Shown: positions 36,046 through 48,400, counted from the first letter of the stretch. The stretch: 64,000 nt of DNA from Zeugodacus cucurbitae (GCF_028554725.1 NC_071669.1:35020001-35084000), one strand, 5' to 3'. Numbers and translations are program-made. Notes: a model not told the origin generated them from the sequence alone.

Positions 36046-37334
36046 GCTTCACTCTTCTATTCTATTGGATAGCCGTCAATTAAGGGGAACCTTAACACAC
36101 CATTTGGATTTCTGGCAATTTTAGGAGATAATGAAAAAGTAAGCTTGTCATAGAAGCGATCATAGTTAACTGTTTAAAAATATGTTCTCTAGATTGTTTG
36201 AAAGGAAAAGATACTTTTAAGTTATCATATTATATTATACATATATGTACATATACAATTCCGATGAGATTTTCGGTTTCAGATAGTTACAACAGCGTTG
36301 CGAAATCGCCAAAAACAAAATCATGATAAACCGGTCAGAGTGGTTAACTTCACCATTTTGGTCCACTTTTCCACAACCCCACACTGTATACAAAAATGTG
36401 AGAGATATTACAAAAACACTAGAGTCGACAGGTGGTATATACATATGTACCCATTTCTGATGAAACTCTGAAAAGTTATTTTTTCACCAAGCTTAAATGT
36501 ATTTGCGCAAAGCCTATGTTGCTTGACACTTGTCACAAATAGTACTTATTAGACTTAACTTTCCGACTCATAAAAAATAGCCAAGAATATTACTTTTTAC
36601 CACTATTAGGTACTTTAGGAAGGCACGAAAAAATAGCATTAATAGTACCGCAAACAATACGATATGTAATAAACCCACCAAGAGTCCAATATTTAAAAAA
36701 ACGGAGAAACGCGCTCTCATAAGCTTAAGGGATTCATATATTAAGACATTTACTTCCGCTCAATCGACCATCTCTACACCGAATTCTAACCTGCAAATGT
36801 ACACTAGTACACACACAAACGCAGATATATTTACTCTTCTTATTACATCTGGTGCTGTTGCCAAATTTCCAGCAATCATTATTATTATTATTTTGAAAGC
36901 ACCCAGCAGGAGTTGTTGCTTCACTTTTCGTATCATTGCATAATATTATTTTTTATTGCTTCCTTCGAATATGTGTAGTGTGAGAAGGACCATATAAGAA
37001 CATAAGAATGTGATAAAGGGTCCATTTGGAGTAAAGTACAGGCGACCCACCGTTGGGCCATAAATTTGAGGGACTCAAATGGAAATATATTTTTTCTTTC
37101 ATTAATAAGAAATATTCAACATAAAAATATGTATGTAAATACTACTATTTTTCTGAATGCAAAATTTCGTATTTCGCTTGTTTTCTTAACTATTTGAATT
37201 GCTACATTCTTAAAATGAATATCTCACTTGTAACATACATACTACACATACATATATACTAAATATTTATAATAATATAAAACTGCAAAAATTCTCAGCT
37301 TATTCGATCAAGTATTGGTTTCTAATTTTGCCGT
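36046..37334. other. Unassigned non-coding DNA
   Basis: Nothing recognised except an ATT trinucleotide run near 36878-36893. Confidence 0.4.
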
Positions 37335-37336
37335 TA

Positions 37337-37604
37337 GGCTAAGGCCACGCAATGGGCGGCAAATCGGTGAGCGACTTAGCGGTGATTTTGAGGAGCATAT
37401 GGCTTTTTAATGAGCGTTAATTCTGAGCGATTCATTGTTAACTAAAAATTAGAACTGGTTTTATTTTCGAGTGGCACCACTCTGTCGCTTAAATATGTCG
37501 CTCACTGGTCGCTCATTGTGTGGCCACTTCAATAGCATTTTATATGTTTTAATCTTAAGCGGCTCACCGCTCAGCCGCTTGCCGCTCATTGCGTAACCGA
37601 GGCC
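37337..37604. mobile_element. 268-bp MITE with GAGCG/CGCTC-rich body
   Basis: The left end GGCTAAGGCCACGCAATGGG and the right end, read on the minus strand, GGCCTCGGTTACGCAATGAG share about 20 of 27 bases, ending GCGGCAA in both. TA flanks both sides (37335-37336 and 37605-37606). The body carries many GAGCG and CGCTC motifs in both orientations, so it can fold extensively. A 65-codon minus frame at 37658-37461 is repeat sequence. The TA flank suggests Tc1/mariner-type mobilisation, but the superfamily is not proven. Confidence 0.65.
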
Positions 37605-37606
37605 TA

Positions 37607-38395
37607 ACCTTACCAATACAAGTGATGCACCTCTTTCAACAAGATGCAAGAGATGCAAGTAAGCATTGCGAAAATTCGTGAAATTTTATTGGATGACCGT
37701 AAAACTAAATTGAGTGAGTTAATTAAAATCTTTGGTATCTCCAAGAAACCCGTAAGTCAGATCAGCATTACGAGTTAATTAATATTAATTAAATATTTAT
37801 GTCCACAGAAAATAGTTATTATTTTAAATATTTACAGAAACAAAATCACAAAAGTGTGACCTTCTCCATATTAACCCAGGTTCAAGTTCTGAAAATATGA
37901 TAATATTGTGTTGTTAAGAATATTATTTGAGATTTTGCTCATATATTTTCATTGGTATTGATGGTCCTTTCAATGGTATTACTTTACTATTAGTAATTTG
38001 TTAACGAACAACAATCAAATTATAACGGAATGATGGCAACATTTCAACAGTATGTAGAATTACCTTCAGTAAATATTTTTCAACTAAATTTTTTCACAGG
38101 GCAATGGTAGACGCCCTGTGATCACCCTCCACTGATTTACGTATGACTTGAAAGCAGATAAAAATTATATATTTTTTGCAATGCGAAGATTGAATACCAT
38201 TAATAGTATATGAGAGCTGAGGTAATTCCTTGACCAATTTCACTAATTTTCGCCAACAAGCTAAATTATTTGCCACTCATTAGAAAATTTAGCTGGTTCA
38301 CAGCTCATTTGTAAAGAATTTTACTTTAATAATAACAATAACACAAATATTTGGATTTAGTTGTAAACTCCCATACTGATTTCTAGAGTCCGACC
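37607..38395. other. Unassigned DNA with a short GAGAGTATA-repeat trace
   Basis: TATATGAGAGCTGAGGTAAT at 38206, with about 25 bases following, matches the 5' third of the GAGAGTATA repeat (compare 20131-20170). The rest shows nothing recognisable. Confidence 0.4.
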
Positions 38396-38399
38396 GATT

Positions 38400-38770
38400 A
38401 ATCGGCATCAACAATGGCATTGGCCATTTTTAGCCGGCGCACTTATCGATATGTGTGGCCTCGCGTTGTACTAATGGAACACAATTCTTCTAAACTGGCA
38501 GATTCTTGGCAATTAGTAATTTTAGACGGGCCTTGGTTAATTGTACAGTTCGAATTAAATTTGGCCGTAGTGGGATAACTCTATGACAAATCCACCAAAC
38601 ACATAAAAAAAACTTTCCTGGCCGTCAATCCTTGCTGGATTACTGTTTGCGTGGGCTCACCGCAATTCGTCTATGACCGTTTTCGTTACGGAACCACTTT
38701 TCATCAACAGTAACCATCCGATTCTGAAAAATATCCATTTGTTGCGATTTAGAGATCAAAATTCTAATAA
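38400..38770 (-). pseudogene. mariner-like transposase remnant
   Basis: Minus-strand translation gives MDIFQNRMVTVDEKWF (the FL-x-RIVTGDEKWI block with the first catalytic Asp), then after stops GKFFLCVWW and RVI (the LCVWWD-x-x-GVI block) and LTKARLKLLIAKNLPV (the QL-x-RLK-AIA-KRP block). The second catalytic aspartate block was not found further left. Stops interrupt the reading. It appears unrelated in detail to the mariner remnant at 31.6 kb. No terminal repeats were seen. Confidence 0.6.
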
Positions 38771-41664
38771 AGATTTATCACAGATCTCTCAAAACGAATG
38801 GAATATCATCGGAAACTTTCATATATACCAAAAATGAAACCTTCACAACATGGCCGATGTAGATTACCGCATTTCGAAAGTACGATATTGGACTCAAAAT
38901 TACAGCAAAATAAACTGTTTAATGGGTGGAATATGAAATATTTTCGAAAATCGAATAGTTACTTGTAGAAATATTCGACATTTGGCAGGGATATATTTGT
39001 TACGTTGTTAGCCGTTACCAGACAAATCGGTTCATTAACAACATTTAACATTTAACATTTAAGGACAAAAATGCCTAAATATTCACATATTTTTCTATAC
39101 AAGCAAATCTTCAAGTTTGAGTGGATCGTTACTTCGTTTTTAATAATTTAATAATAAAATATGGGGTTTCAAAAGCACGACTTTTACATACGTCAAATTG
39201 TACTATTTTACAGGAAAGTTCTTAACATACACACACATTATACATAATCTCATATGCCTACATATGTATTTATGTACTTTCAAGTACATACATATATACA
39301 TTGCAAAGCAAGCTCAGCTCCGCCCACAGAAAATAAGATAACAAAACTTACTGTGATAAAAGCAAAAGAAAAATGGATAATTCCCATTAGTTGAAAGAAA
39401 ATGTTTGTCAATGGTAAAGCTGGACGTGTGCATCAAAAGCATCTGAGATATGACAGATGAGTAGGTTATATTGGCGACTGACAAGAGCAGCATTTTACCC
39501 TATGTACAGAATTACCGAGGAATATTCATTTATTTTGCTTCTTTTACATTTTTTAACACACATACTTTCCATTAATGGATTTTGTGCTTTTTTCTACGAT
39601 TTCCTTTTATGTTCTTCAATAGTGTGTGGATGAAAAATTACATACGTACATATAAATTGTCAGTACATTCTTTTGCGCTTTCGAAGACTCCGCCTACTTT
39701 CAACGCGCGCGCAAGACCCATTCACTTGCCGCCCCAACATCTGGTGGCCCGCCAGCAGCGCCTACTTTGCGCCACCGTTTACACACACACATATCGATTG
39801 TGGCCATAGCGCTTACCATGGAAAGGACGAACGAATCACAGCATCCTTGTTCACGACGAACGGAAGCTGTCGTGTGCGCATACCATTTAGGGGATGTGTG
39901 TGTGAATATAACGATGTGTATTGGTATATATATATGTATATACATGCATATGTAAGCCTGCAATTCGTTTTATGCGAAAATATGTTTGTGTGTGTAAGCA
40001 TTAGGTGCCAAAGCTTGGTTGACACTTTAGTAGTAGCGCATGTAACTAACACATAAAGCTAGAACACACCCTGTAAATACTCAAATATCTACAACTACGC
40101 CCGTATGTGCAAATTACATGTTAGTTTATGTACCAGATACCAACTGCAGCTTTAAGTACAGCCGGTATCCCCCAGCCCACCTTTTGGCCAGCGTCTCCTT
40201 TTTTCAATTTGTCTAATGAAATTGCAGTGGTGACAATTTTCTTCACCACTACATACACACTATCAAAGCAGATGCCTTAGTACCTTTAACTCATACTTTT
40301 CTTCCATGACATCTCTGCATATAAATTGAATTTTTGTCATTGCCACAAACTGTGTGTTGCACCTTTATGACACCTGCCTTTTCCGAACAGTGATGAATTT
40401 TTCCCTTTGAGTTGCCTTTCGGCACACACACGCATGCCATTGGTGGATGTGCAAGTATATTATTCTTTCGCTTCCATTTGAGTGAGATTCTAAGGTATAA
40501 AAAATGAAATTTGTCAAGTAACAATTTCCACTGCAGTGCACATCTCTTGATTTATGGAAGGAAGTCGGAACCTTCGAGAAGGGTGGGAGTCAGTGTCTCA
40601 AGCATGTCCTATCTAAATTCAAAAAAATATAGATATGTATATAACGGTAAGCGGTTTAATAAATGAGTCATTGCAATCCACAAATGCTTTAAAGTAAAAT
40701 GCCAGCCGCAACACCCGCAATAGTGTGTGTGTATAATTCCAAATGGAATTTTCGTGTTATTCATATCATCTAGCCCAAGCGTCTATGCATATGAGCTTAC
40801 AAACTCATTGTAATTGCACTCGAATATCCTGGTTTGCACGTGTCCTGATATTGCAGATGAAATTCATAAATGTTTCGCATTCAAATTAAAATTGGTCTAA
40901 TAAGAAAATATACAATTGCGTTGCGTTGAAAGCGTATACGAAGAGGTGAATGCAAAATTATCCTTCGGCTTACTGGTTTCAGCATACGAAATTGGCTTAA
41001 TTAAGCTAACCGTTATTATTAATTTTGTTTTTTAAGTAGGTTTTCGCGGTTTTGATTGGATTTATTGAAGAAATTATATTTATTTTTCATTAGTGTAGAT
41101 TAGTCTAATGCGGTCGCTGCGGCCCCTAGCAACTAATTTAAATCGTAGAGCAATCAGCACGACTTTGAAGTGTTGAAGAATTGTGCTAAACATACGAGAG
41201 ACTTTGATTTTTTTTTAAAGAAAACTGAACTCGAGCTGTTCGTGCTGAGTTGATACACATCATATAAACGTTCATCGCACTGTGTTCATCATCTCTTTAG
41301 GTATCTTTGGTCGGATCCTTCACAAAACAAAAGCAACACTTAAAGTTATATGTACTTTTATATAAGGGCACATTACAACGTTCATGATGAAAATATAATT
41401 TTTTCCAACAAAATTTGAGGAATGATTTTGTAAGAGATAGCTATTGCTAAGTTAGCCAAGCGAATAAACATATTCATTATATGGAAGAAAGACTTGAATT
41501 ACGGTATCCATTTAGTTTGAATGAATTTTCCATAAATCTATAAAACAGTTCCCTATCAATGAATGTGAAAGATACATACCGAAATCAAGAATTTCTTAAT
41601 ACCGAATAGCATTATGCTAATCGAAATATCCTCACTTATCGATGTATCTTGCACTAATGTCTAT
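38771..41664. other. Unassigned DNA with microsatellites
   Basis: Alternating CA and TA runs lie at about 39780-39795 and 39926-39955. Overlapping frames at 39582-40056 on both strands reflect this biased composition, not genes. No element end or domain was recognised. Confidence 0.4.
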
Positions 41665-41685
41665 ATATTAGATAAAAATAATATT
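41665..41685 (+). repeat. 21-bp target-site duplication, left copy
   Basis: A 21-base AT-rich sequence beginning ATATTAGATAAAA, identical to 44006-44026. It brackets the whole chimeric RTE-like element. Confidence 0.85.
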
Positions 41686-41713
41686 GTATGTATGTGATTG
41701 GCGTTGCAACCGT

Positions 41714-42310
41714 TTAGCCGGTTATAGCCGAATCGACGATAGTGCGCCACCTCTCTCTCTCCTTCGCAGTTCGGAGCCAGTTGGAGATCCCAAGTGTAAC
41801 CAGGTCGCTCTCCACCTGGTCCCTCCAACGGAGAGGAGGCCTTCCCCGGCTTCCTCCGGCGGGTACTGCATCGAACACTTTCAGGGCTGGAGTGTTTTCG
41901 TCCATTCGGACAACATGACCTAACCAGCGTAGCCGCTGTCTTTTTATTCGCTGAACTATGTGAATGTCATCGTATAACTCGTACAGCTCATCGTTCCATC
42001 GTCTGCGGTATTCGCCGCTGCCAGTGTTCTGAGGACCATAAATCTTGCGCAAAATTTTCCTCTCGAAAACTCCTAGTGTCGTCTCATCTGATGTTGACAT
42101 CGTCCAAGCTTCTGCACCGTAAAGCAGGACGGGAATGATAAGCGACTTGTAGAGCTTGATTTTGGTTCGTCGAGAGAGGACTTTACTGTTCAATTGCCTA
42201 CTCAGTCCAAAGTAGCACCTGTTGGCAAGAGTTATTCTGCGCTGGATTTCGAGGCTGACATTGTTCGTGTTGTTGATGCTGGTTCCCAGGTATACGAAAT
42301 TATCTACGAC
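41714..42310 (-). pseudogene. RTE-like ORF2, C-terminal region
   Basis: Same domain as the fragment at 19406-20006: VVDNFVYLGTSINNTNNV, LYKSLIIPVLLYGAEAW, RLRWLGHVVRMDENTPALK, GGSRGRPPLRWRDQVESD, ending DSAITG. It differs from the 19-kb copy only in its distal half, for example a 6-bp difference at the GRGRPPL (19 kb) versus GRPPL (here) site. It is separated from the RT half by the captured repeat. The open frame extends upstream into that repeat to 42421. Confidence 0.85.
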
Positions 42311-42647
42311 CGAACATTTTATACTCCCGCAATTTATTGATATAGTTTTTTTAAGATAACATACAATTTGACCCATATATTCGACATAAAGTCCAATAGA
42401 ATAACGAAAATCATCATACATATATAGTCATATAGTATATGAGGGCTGAGGTAATTCCTGAACCGATTTCAATATTAAGCCCATCGTATTTTTGAAAAGC
42501 CCTTAATTAGGTATATACTAGCTAGGGGAAATTATGAACTGATTTTAACCATTTTTGGTGAAGAGACACACTATTAGAAGAAGAATATTAATTTATTAAT
42601 TAAATTAAGATATCTGATAGATTTACCGATATTTTCGGTGAAAATTT
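42311..42647 (+). repeat. Captured 337-bp GAGAGTATA repeat block
   Basis: Identical by eye to 20009-20345 of copy E, starting at CGAACATTTTATACTCCCGC. Its left border is the same element/repeat junction created by the 14-bp duplication at 20007. Its right border joins ATTTAC to the element at ACATTGTTCG with 2 bases (AC) of shared sequence. Confidence 0.9.
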
Positions 42648-43984
42648 ACATTGTTCGTGTTGTTGATGCTGGTTCCCAGGTATACGAAATTATCTACGAC
42701 CTCGAAGTTATGACTGTCAACAGTGACGTGGGAGCCAAGACGCGAATGCGCCGACTGTTTGTTTGATGACAGGAGATATTTCGTCTTGTCCTCATTCACC
42801 TCCAGACCCATTCGCTTCGCCTCCTTATCCATGCGGGAAAAAGCAGAACAAACGGCGCGGTTGTTGCTTCCGATGATATCAATATCATCGGCGTACGCCA
42901 GGAGCTGTACACTCTTGTAGAAGATTGTACCTTCTCGGTTTAGCTCTGCAGCTCTTATAATTTTTTCCAGCATCAGGTTAAAGAAGTCGCACGATAGTGA
43001 GTCACCTTGTCTGAAACCTCGTTTGGTATCGAACGGCTCGGAGAGGTCCTTCCCAATCATGACGGAGCTTTTGGTGTTGCGCAACGTCAATTTACACAGC
43101 CGTATTAGTTTTGCGGGGATACCAAATTCAGACATCGCGGCGTAAAGGCAACTCCTTTTCGTGCTGTCGAAAGCAGCTTTAAAACCGACAAAAAGGTGGT
43201 GTGTGTCGATCCTCTTTTCTCGGGTCTTTTCCAAGATTTGGCGCATGGTGAATATCTGGTCAGTAGTCGATTTTCCAGGTCTAAAGCCACACTGATAAGG
43301 TCCAATCAGTTTGTTGACGGTGGGCTTTAGTCTTTCACACAATACGCTCGATAGAACCTTGTATGCGATATTTAGGAGGCTGATCCCACGGTAATTGGCG
43401 CAGATTGTGGGATCTCCCTTTTTATGGATTGGGCAGAGCACACTGAGATTCCAATCGTCAGGCATGCTTTCTTCCGACCATATTCTGCAAAGAAGCTGAT
43501 GCATGCACCTTATCAGTTCTTCGCCGCCGTATTTGAATAGTTCTGCCGGTAATCTATCGGCCCCCGCTGCTTTGTTGTTCTTCAAACGGGTAATTGCTAT
43601 TCGAATTTCTTCATGGTCGGGTAATGGAACATCTGTTCCATCGTCATCGATTTGGGGATCGGGTTCGCCATCTCCTGGTGTTGTACGCTCATTGCCATTC
43701 AGCAGGTCGGAGAAGTGTTCCCTCCATAATCCCAGTATGACCTGGACATCGGTTACCAGATTACCACCTTGGTCTCTACATGAGGATGCTCCGGTCTTGA
43801 AACCTTCGTTAAGTCGCTTCATTTTTTCATAAAATTTTCGAGCATTCCCTCTGTCTGCCAGCTTCTCAAGCTCTTCGTACTCACGCATTTCGGCCTCTTT
43901 CTTTTTTTGTCTGCAAATGCGTCTCGCTTCCCTCTTCAGCTCTCGGTATCTATCCCATCCCGCACGTGTTGTGGTCGTTTGCAA
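42648..43984 (-). pseudogene. RTE-like reverse transcriptase region, truncated and catalytically mutated
   Basis: The longest open frame in the window, 453 codons including a few codons of foreign sequence at its end. It has the connector and RT domain: LKNNKAAGADRLPAELFKYG, WNLSVLCPIHKKGDP, NYRGISLLNIAYKVLSSVL, GPYQCGFRPGKSTTDQIF, RGFRQGDSLSCDFFNLMLE and LLAYADDIDIIG. In motif A the frame reads LFVGFKAAFDS: the catalytic Asp expected before FKAAFD is Gly (codon GGT), so the enzyme should be dead despite an intact YADD box. The endonuclease is missing through 5' truncation. The frame runs into captured repeat after NTNNV and ends at 42623. M at 43984 is only the first Met in the truncated frame. 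Confidence 0.85.
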
Positions 43985-44005
43985 CGTTGCGAGGTAGGCA
44001 GAATA

Positions 44006-44026
44006 ATATTAGATAAAAATAATATT
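44006..44026 (+). repeat. 21-bp target-site duplication, right copy
   Basis: Identical to 41665-41685. The flank continues with a further partial ATTAGATAAAA. Confidence 0.85.
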
Positions 44027-44294
44027 AGATAAAAAAATGAGATGACTCCTAAAATTAAGTCGAAAATCACAATGTTTGATATATTGGAGATGAAATAATT
44101 CTTAGACCGATTTCTTCGGCATTGAACTACTTACTGTACTTCTATGTATTATTATAATATGTTGAAATGAGAAGGGGAAGTTCTAAACCAGTTTTGTCTA
44201 TAATATTATATTAGAGGTGTAACACCATGTTAACACAATCTTCTGCGTTGTTTGATTCATCTGTTGCGAAGTAGACATGGATAGACCCATTACG

Positions 44295-45486
44295 TAGGGA
44301 TGTAAACATCGTTAAGTGAAACATCGATGGTTCAATGTAACGATGTTTCACAAAAAAAATGTATCGAAACATCGATGTATTTTGAACTTTTTAACGTATT
44401 TTAATAGTTGATAGCTAATATTAAAAGCAGAAGCATAAATAAATGAAACAAAAAATTAAATGAAAAGTTTATTCTTAAGTTGATACATTTTATTTCACTT
44501 AGCTTTATCTGTCTGCTAAAGTTTTTTCTCGATAAATAACAGAATTTAAATATAACAACTCGTTTTTTCACCGTCTTTTCGGTTTTCCTTCTGTTTCACA
44601 CTCATCCGAAGATTACGTTGTATCAACGCCATTCTTTGATATTTTATGAAACAATTAAAGAAAACGTTTTTCTCTTAACCATACTAATTTGAATCTCAAC
44701 TCTACCGCAATAGCCAATGCCATAATTTAATTGTCATAACAGACATATTTCACTACCGGTGATTCTTTCACTTTGATTGAAAAATAACATATAGCAACTG
44801 CGATCAATTTTTGTTAATAACAATGAATTACAATCGCAATGGCAGTTCAATAATTTGAGTTCGATCACATTAGCAATAGAAAAGTGCAGTGCTTTTGTTC
44901 AATCACAAAACATATAGCAGTTCAGTAATTCTAATTCGATCACTGTAGCAATAGCAGTTCAGTCAAAGAACGTATTATACGTCCTTTGGCAATAGCAGTT
45001 CAGGATCACAGTTACAATTTTGATCATTTTGGGTGCGGTGATTACAAAAGCAGTTAAATGTAAATAAATAAGCAGTTAAAGATAAATTTTGGATATTGTT
45101 AAAATTAATAAATATGAAAATGTAATCCATTAAAAAAATTTGGAGTACAAATTCTCATAAATTCGTTTTCTTTTGTTGCAATCGCAATAGCAATATAAAA
45201 TCACAGTGATTTAAGAACACCAATCACTGAAATCACAGTGATTCAAAAATAGCATAATCGCTCATCACTATAACAGATCATAAAATTAACCACAGTATTT
45301 AGCAAGCGCACATTTCATTAACTAATTATCTGTATTTTCCAATAAAACGATTTCAAATGTAACAAAAAGTTTCCAAATAGTGGGTTTCTGGTTAATACCA
45401 GAAAAACTGTGAAGATGTAAAATAGAATCACTGAAGATAAATTCGAAACATCGATCGCCAAAACAAAAACATCGTTTGCATCCCTA
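44295..45486. mobile_element. Non-autonomous hAT-like transposon
   Basis: Terminal inverted repeats TAGGGATGTAAAC (left) and TAGGGATGCAAAC (right, minus strand) are flanked by an 8-bp duplication with one mismatch, CCATTACG at 44287-44294 and CCATTATG at 45487-45494. Eight-base duplications and such ends fit hAT. CATCGATG-type motifs lie near both ends. The 1192-bp body has no transposase frame but contains a repeated GCAATAGCAGTTCAG motif. Confidence 0.8.
44836..45056 (+). repeat. GCAATAGCAGTTCAG repeats inside the hAT-like element
   Basis: Copies or near copies start at about 44836, 44912, 44948 and 44989, with a partial AAAGCAGTTAAATG at 45047. Between some of them ATTCGATCAC recurs. Spacing varies from about 36 to 76 bases. 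Confidence 0.6.
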
Positions 45487-45494
45487 CCATTATG

Positions 45495-48400
45495 CCCATT
45501 TTCAAACTGTGTGATAGAACGTGATTAAGTTCAAATTGGTCAAGTTCTTGAGATATAATATTTCATATAAGAGTGGCACACACTAAGCTCTCTTAGCAAA
45601 GATAGTTCTAGTGAATAAGACTATAATGTTTTTGAATTCACCAAAACTGGAAGCATTGAACCTATATTTGGTTTCTTGAACACCGCTTTGTTGTGAATTG
45701 AGTAGACAAAATATTGTGAATTTGGTAGGAAAACTGGTCAGTTAGTGGTATTAAATTGAAGAGATCTGTAGTAATCCTAAGGTTAACTAAGGAGTCGTCT
45801 CGGTTTATATGATGTCCAACTTCCCTTCCCGCCATTAGTTTAAGTTTTAATATCTTATAAACTAATTAACATCTGTCGGTCAAACTCACTCTCAAATCAT
45901 AATGTATTCAGTAACTGCATATACACATCCAAATACATATACTGTATGGAACACGGCGGTTTATCACACGGATGAAATACACACTGCGCCCAAAGCAAGC
46001 AAGCGCCACAATCGATAGCTTTGGCAAACAACCAATCACCACGTGCTGATTAGAGACATATTGACATTTGATCATGTGACAGGCATCCCAGCGCTATAGT
46101 CAATCATAAAACGCGAGAAACATTCCCATTGACACTTCCATCAATTTCGCACATCACTTTAAAGAAATGAAAGATTTACGCGCGACAGCTTGACCAATTG
46201 AATACTCGTCGCTTTATACACATGCATACATTTGTATGTACGTATATACATATTTACTTGGGTTGATAGATTTCCGCATTACTTGATCTAATAGTTAGTT
46301 CCCGATTGGTCACTTTTGACCGATAGCAACTGCCAGACGCATTTATTGTTCATTGATCATTGCGAACACTTCAAGACGATAAGCCTGCAGTATTCATTCA
46401 GAGATGGGAAATTAAAAAAATAATATCTATGAACGAAGGCTGACAAAAACGTCGCCTGATTCAGAGATCGGGGAGACAGTGCTGCTAAGCGCCGATTCCC
46501 TGCGGAACGCGGCCATATTTGTGCAGTGGGTCGCCGTCGCAGCCATTAATGCAATGGCAAGCTGTTTGGCGTCTACTACATTGGTATGCGCCATATTAGG
46601 GTAAAATCCAAAACTCTCGCCAGCCACTGAGTCACAGCATGGAACCAACCTGCAACTGGCGGCGCTAATGTTTACCTTCTACGTTCTTAATGGCTTTCTT
46701 ACGCTTTATGGGGCCCATACTCTACTTGCAGCACAATGGTAAACTATGCGCCATGCGCCGTCTGCTTTCACGTGGCAGATTCTTCGGTTTGTTTTTTTTT
46801 TTTTTTTTGTTAATTTTCACGATCATCGTTAGTTATGACAACGTGCAACACGGTAGTAAACCAGCCGGAGTGCAGCGTCGTGATCACGGTTACTCGCGCC
46901 ATATAAGTCGCGTGTCTGCATGACTGCACGTCGTATTTCTTATTGGCGGCCGATTCGCAGAGCGAGCACAATGGCTGCAACAAATTCTCCAATGAATGGA
47001 ACACTGCTGGAAGGAAAACTTTTTGCGCTTCTGAAAAGTCAACGCTGCGTTTACAGACTCCAGACCTGCGCTTTTCCGCGCATTCGCCGATCATTTGCAA
47101 AAACCCCAAGCCCTAAAATACGTACATATATATGTATACATACATATCGTGTTAAAGGTATTTAAAACAGAAGTAAGGAAAGTCAGGAAGAAATGAACAC
47201 ACGTTACACTTAATAATATTCCTGGCACTCGAAATTCCCAATGACTGCGACAATAATAAATTCAGGTCTCTCCATTTCCACTTACTACTGAATGCGTATG
47301 TCCTTTTGTTTGTTGGCTATATAGTTCTTATTTTCCACACGTTTGCCAACATGGTTACTTTGCGATTCCCAGTTGAGTGCTGCTGACCAACTGTTCGACG
47401 GCGAAGACCGATGAACGATCTCTTTACAAATGCTGTGTCCGGCAATTAGTATGCATCGATTGTGATCGCCTGGAAATAAATGCTAATTTGTGTACGAGTA
47501 TGTTTGTTCTCTCAGACAATCCATCTTTGGTACGTCTGCGACGGAAAAAACGAATGTTCACAGCAAATAACAGAGTTCTAAGATCGTCATCATAATGACG
47601 TATGTACATCGACATCCTGACGATCGCTGCAATATAAAATGTCAATTCAACAAGATATTTGTGATCACAAGGCAGCCCAGCAACATTATACAAGCTATGA
47701 AGATTGTAGCAATCGCTTTCGAGGCATCAATGGTTGCAATGGTTTCCACTGTTACTGCAGCTGCTGCCTTCAAAGCTTTTGATTCTACATTTATGTATGT
47801 ACACACAGGTCGGAATATTTTTATAGAACTTATCAATGGATGATAAGTGATATAAAAATTCACATGGAACCAGGTTCGTTAACCCGTATATATTTTGATA
47901 GATTGAAAGCAAATTCTAATCCAAAATTATCTATGTCTAATACTAACCTAGCCTTTTCAATATCATAATTAAGTAGAGGGATAGACGTAGTAAGACTATA
48001 GTTCGTACTCTTTCAAAAATACCTTGCCGGAAACTTTAACACGCATGTGAATAGTGGAACAGTACGGCACTATTCACTAAACTTAGAAAATACAAGACGA
48101 ATAGTGGTAGTGACTTTGAGTGTACCTGCATTGTTCTCCTAAAGGTTAAGGATAAGAACAGCCAGCCATTTTTTTCTTTTACTCCATTTACTCTTATTCC
48201 ATTGACTTAAACCGTTGATAGGCTACAAATTAATTCAGTTGAACAACGTCCGTCCGTTACTGTTGAAAAACGAATGTTGGTAAATCATCAATGGATACCA
48301 AGACCGGATTTGGCGAATCATGTCTCTGCACAAGATCATACTGACGCCACAACAAACAACCAAAAAAGGGAATAAAATGCGAATCTGACCACTTACGGAC

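Larger units (their letters stand above)
41686..44005 (-). mobile_element. RTE-like non-LTR retrotransposon carrying a captured block of GAGAGTATA repeat
   Basis: A 2320-bp element between perfect 21-bp duplications. Read leftward it has the RT region (44005-42648), a 337-bp foreign block (42647-42311) matching copy E, then the C-terminal region (42310-41714) and a 3' end in CATACATAC repeats. The foreign block is flanked by a 53-bp direct duplication of element sequence (42258-42310 and 42648-42700). The 5' end is truncated before the RT domain. From 42033 to 42649 it is identical by eye to 19723-20347 at the 19-kb locus, while the first 340 bases differ at a dozen or more positions. Confidence 0.85.

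Noticed and set aside
42258..42700. Simple explanation: the 337-bp repeat block inserted itself with a 53-bp target duplication
   Set aside because: The block starts exactly at the junction made by a different insertion event at 20.0 kb and is a fragment, not a unit with the repeat's own ends. Independent insertion would need a coincidence at that base.
43503..43832. 109-codon plus-strand frame
   Set aside because: Antisense shadow of the RTE-like RT frame.
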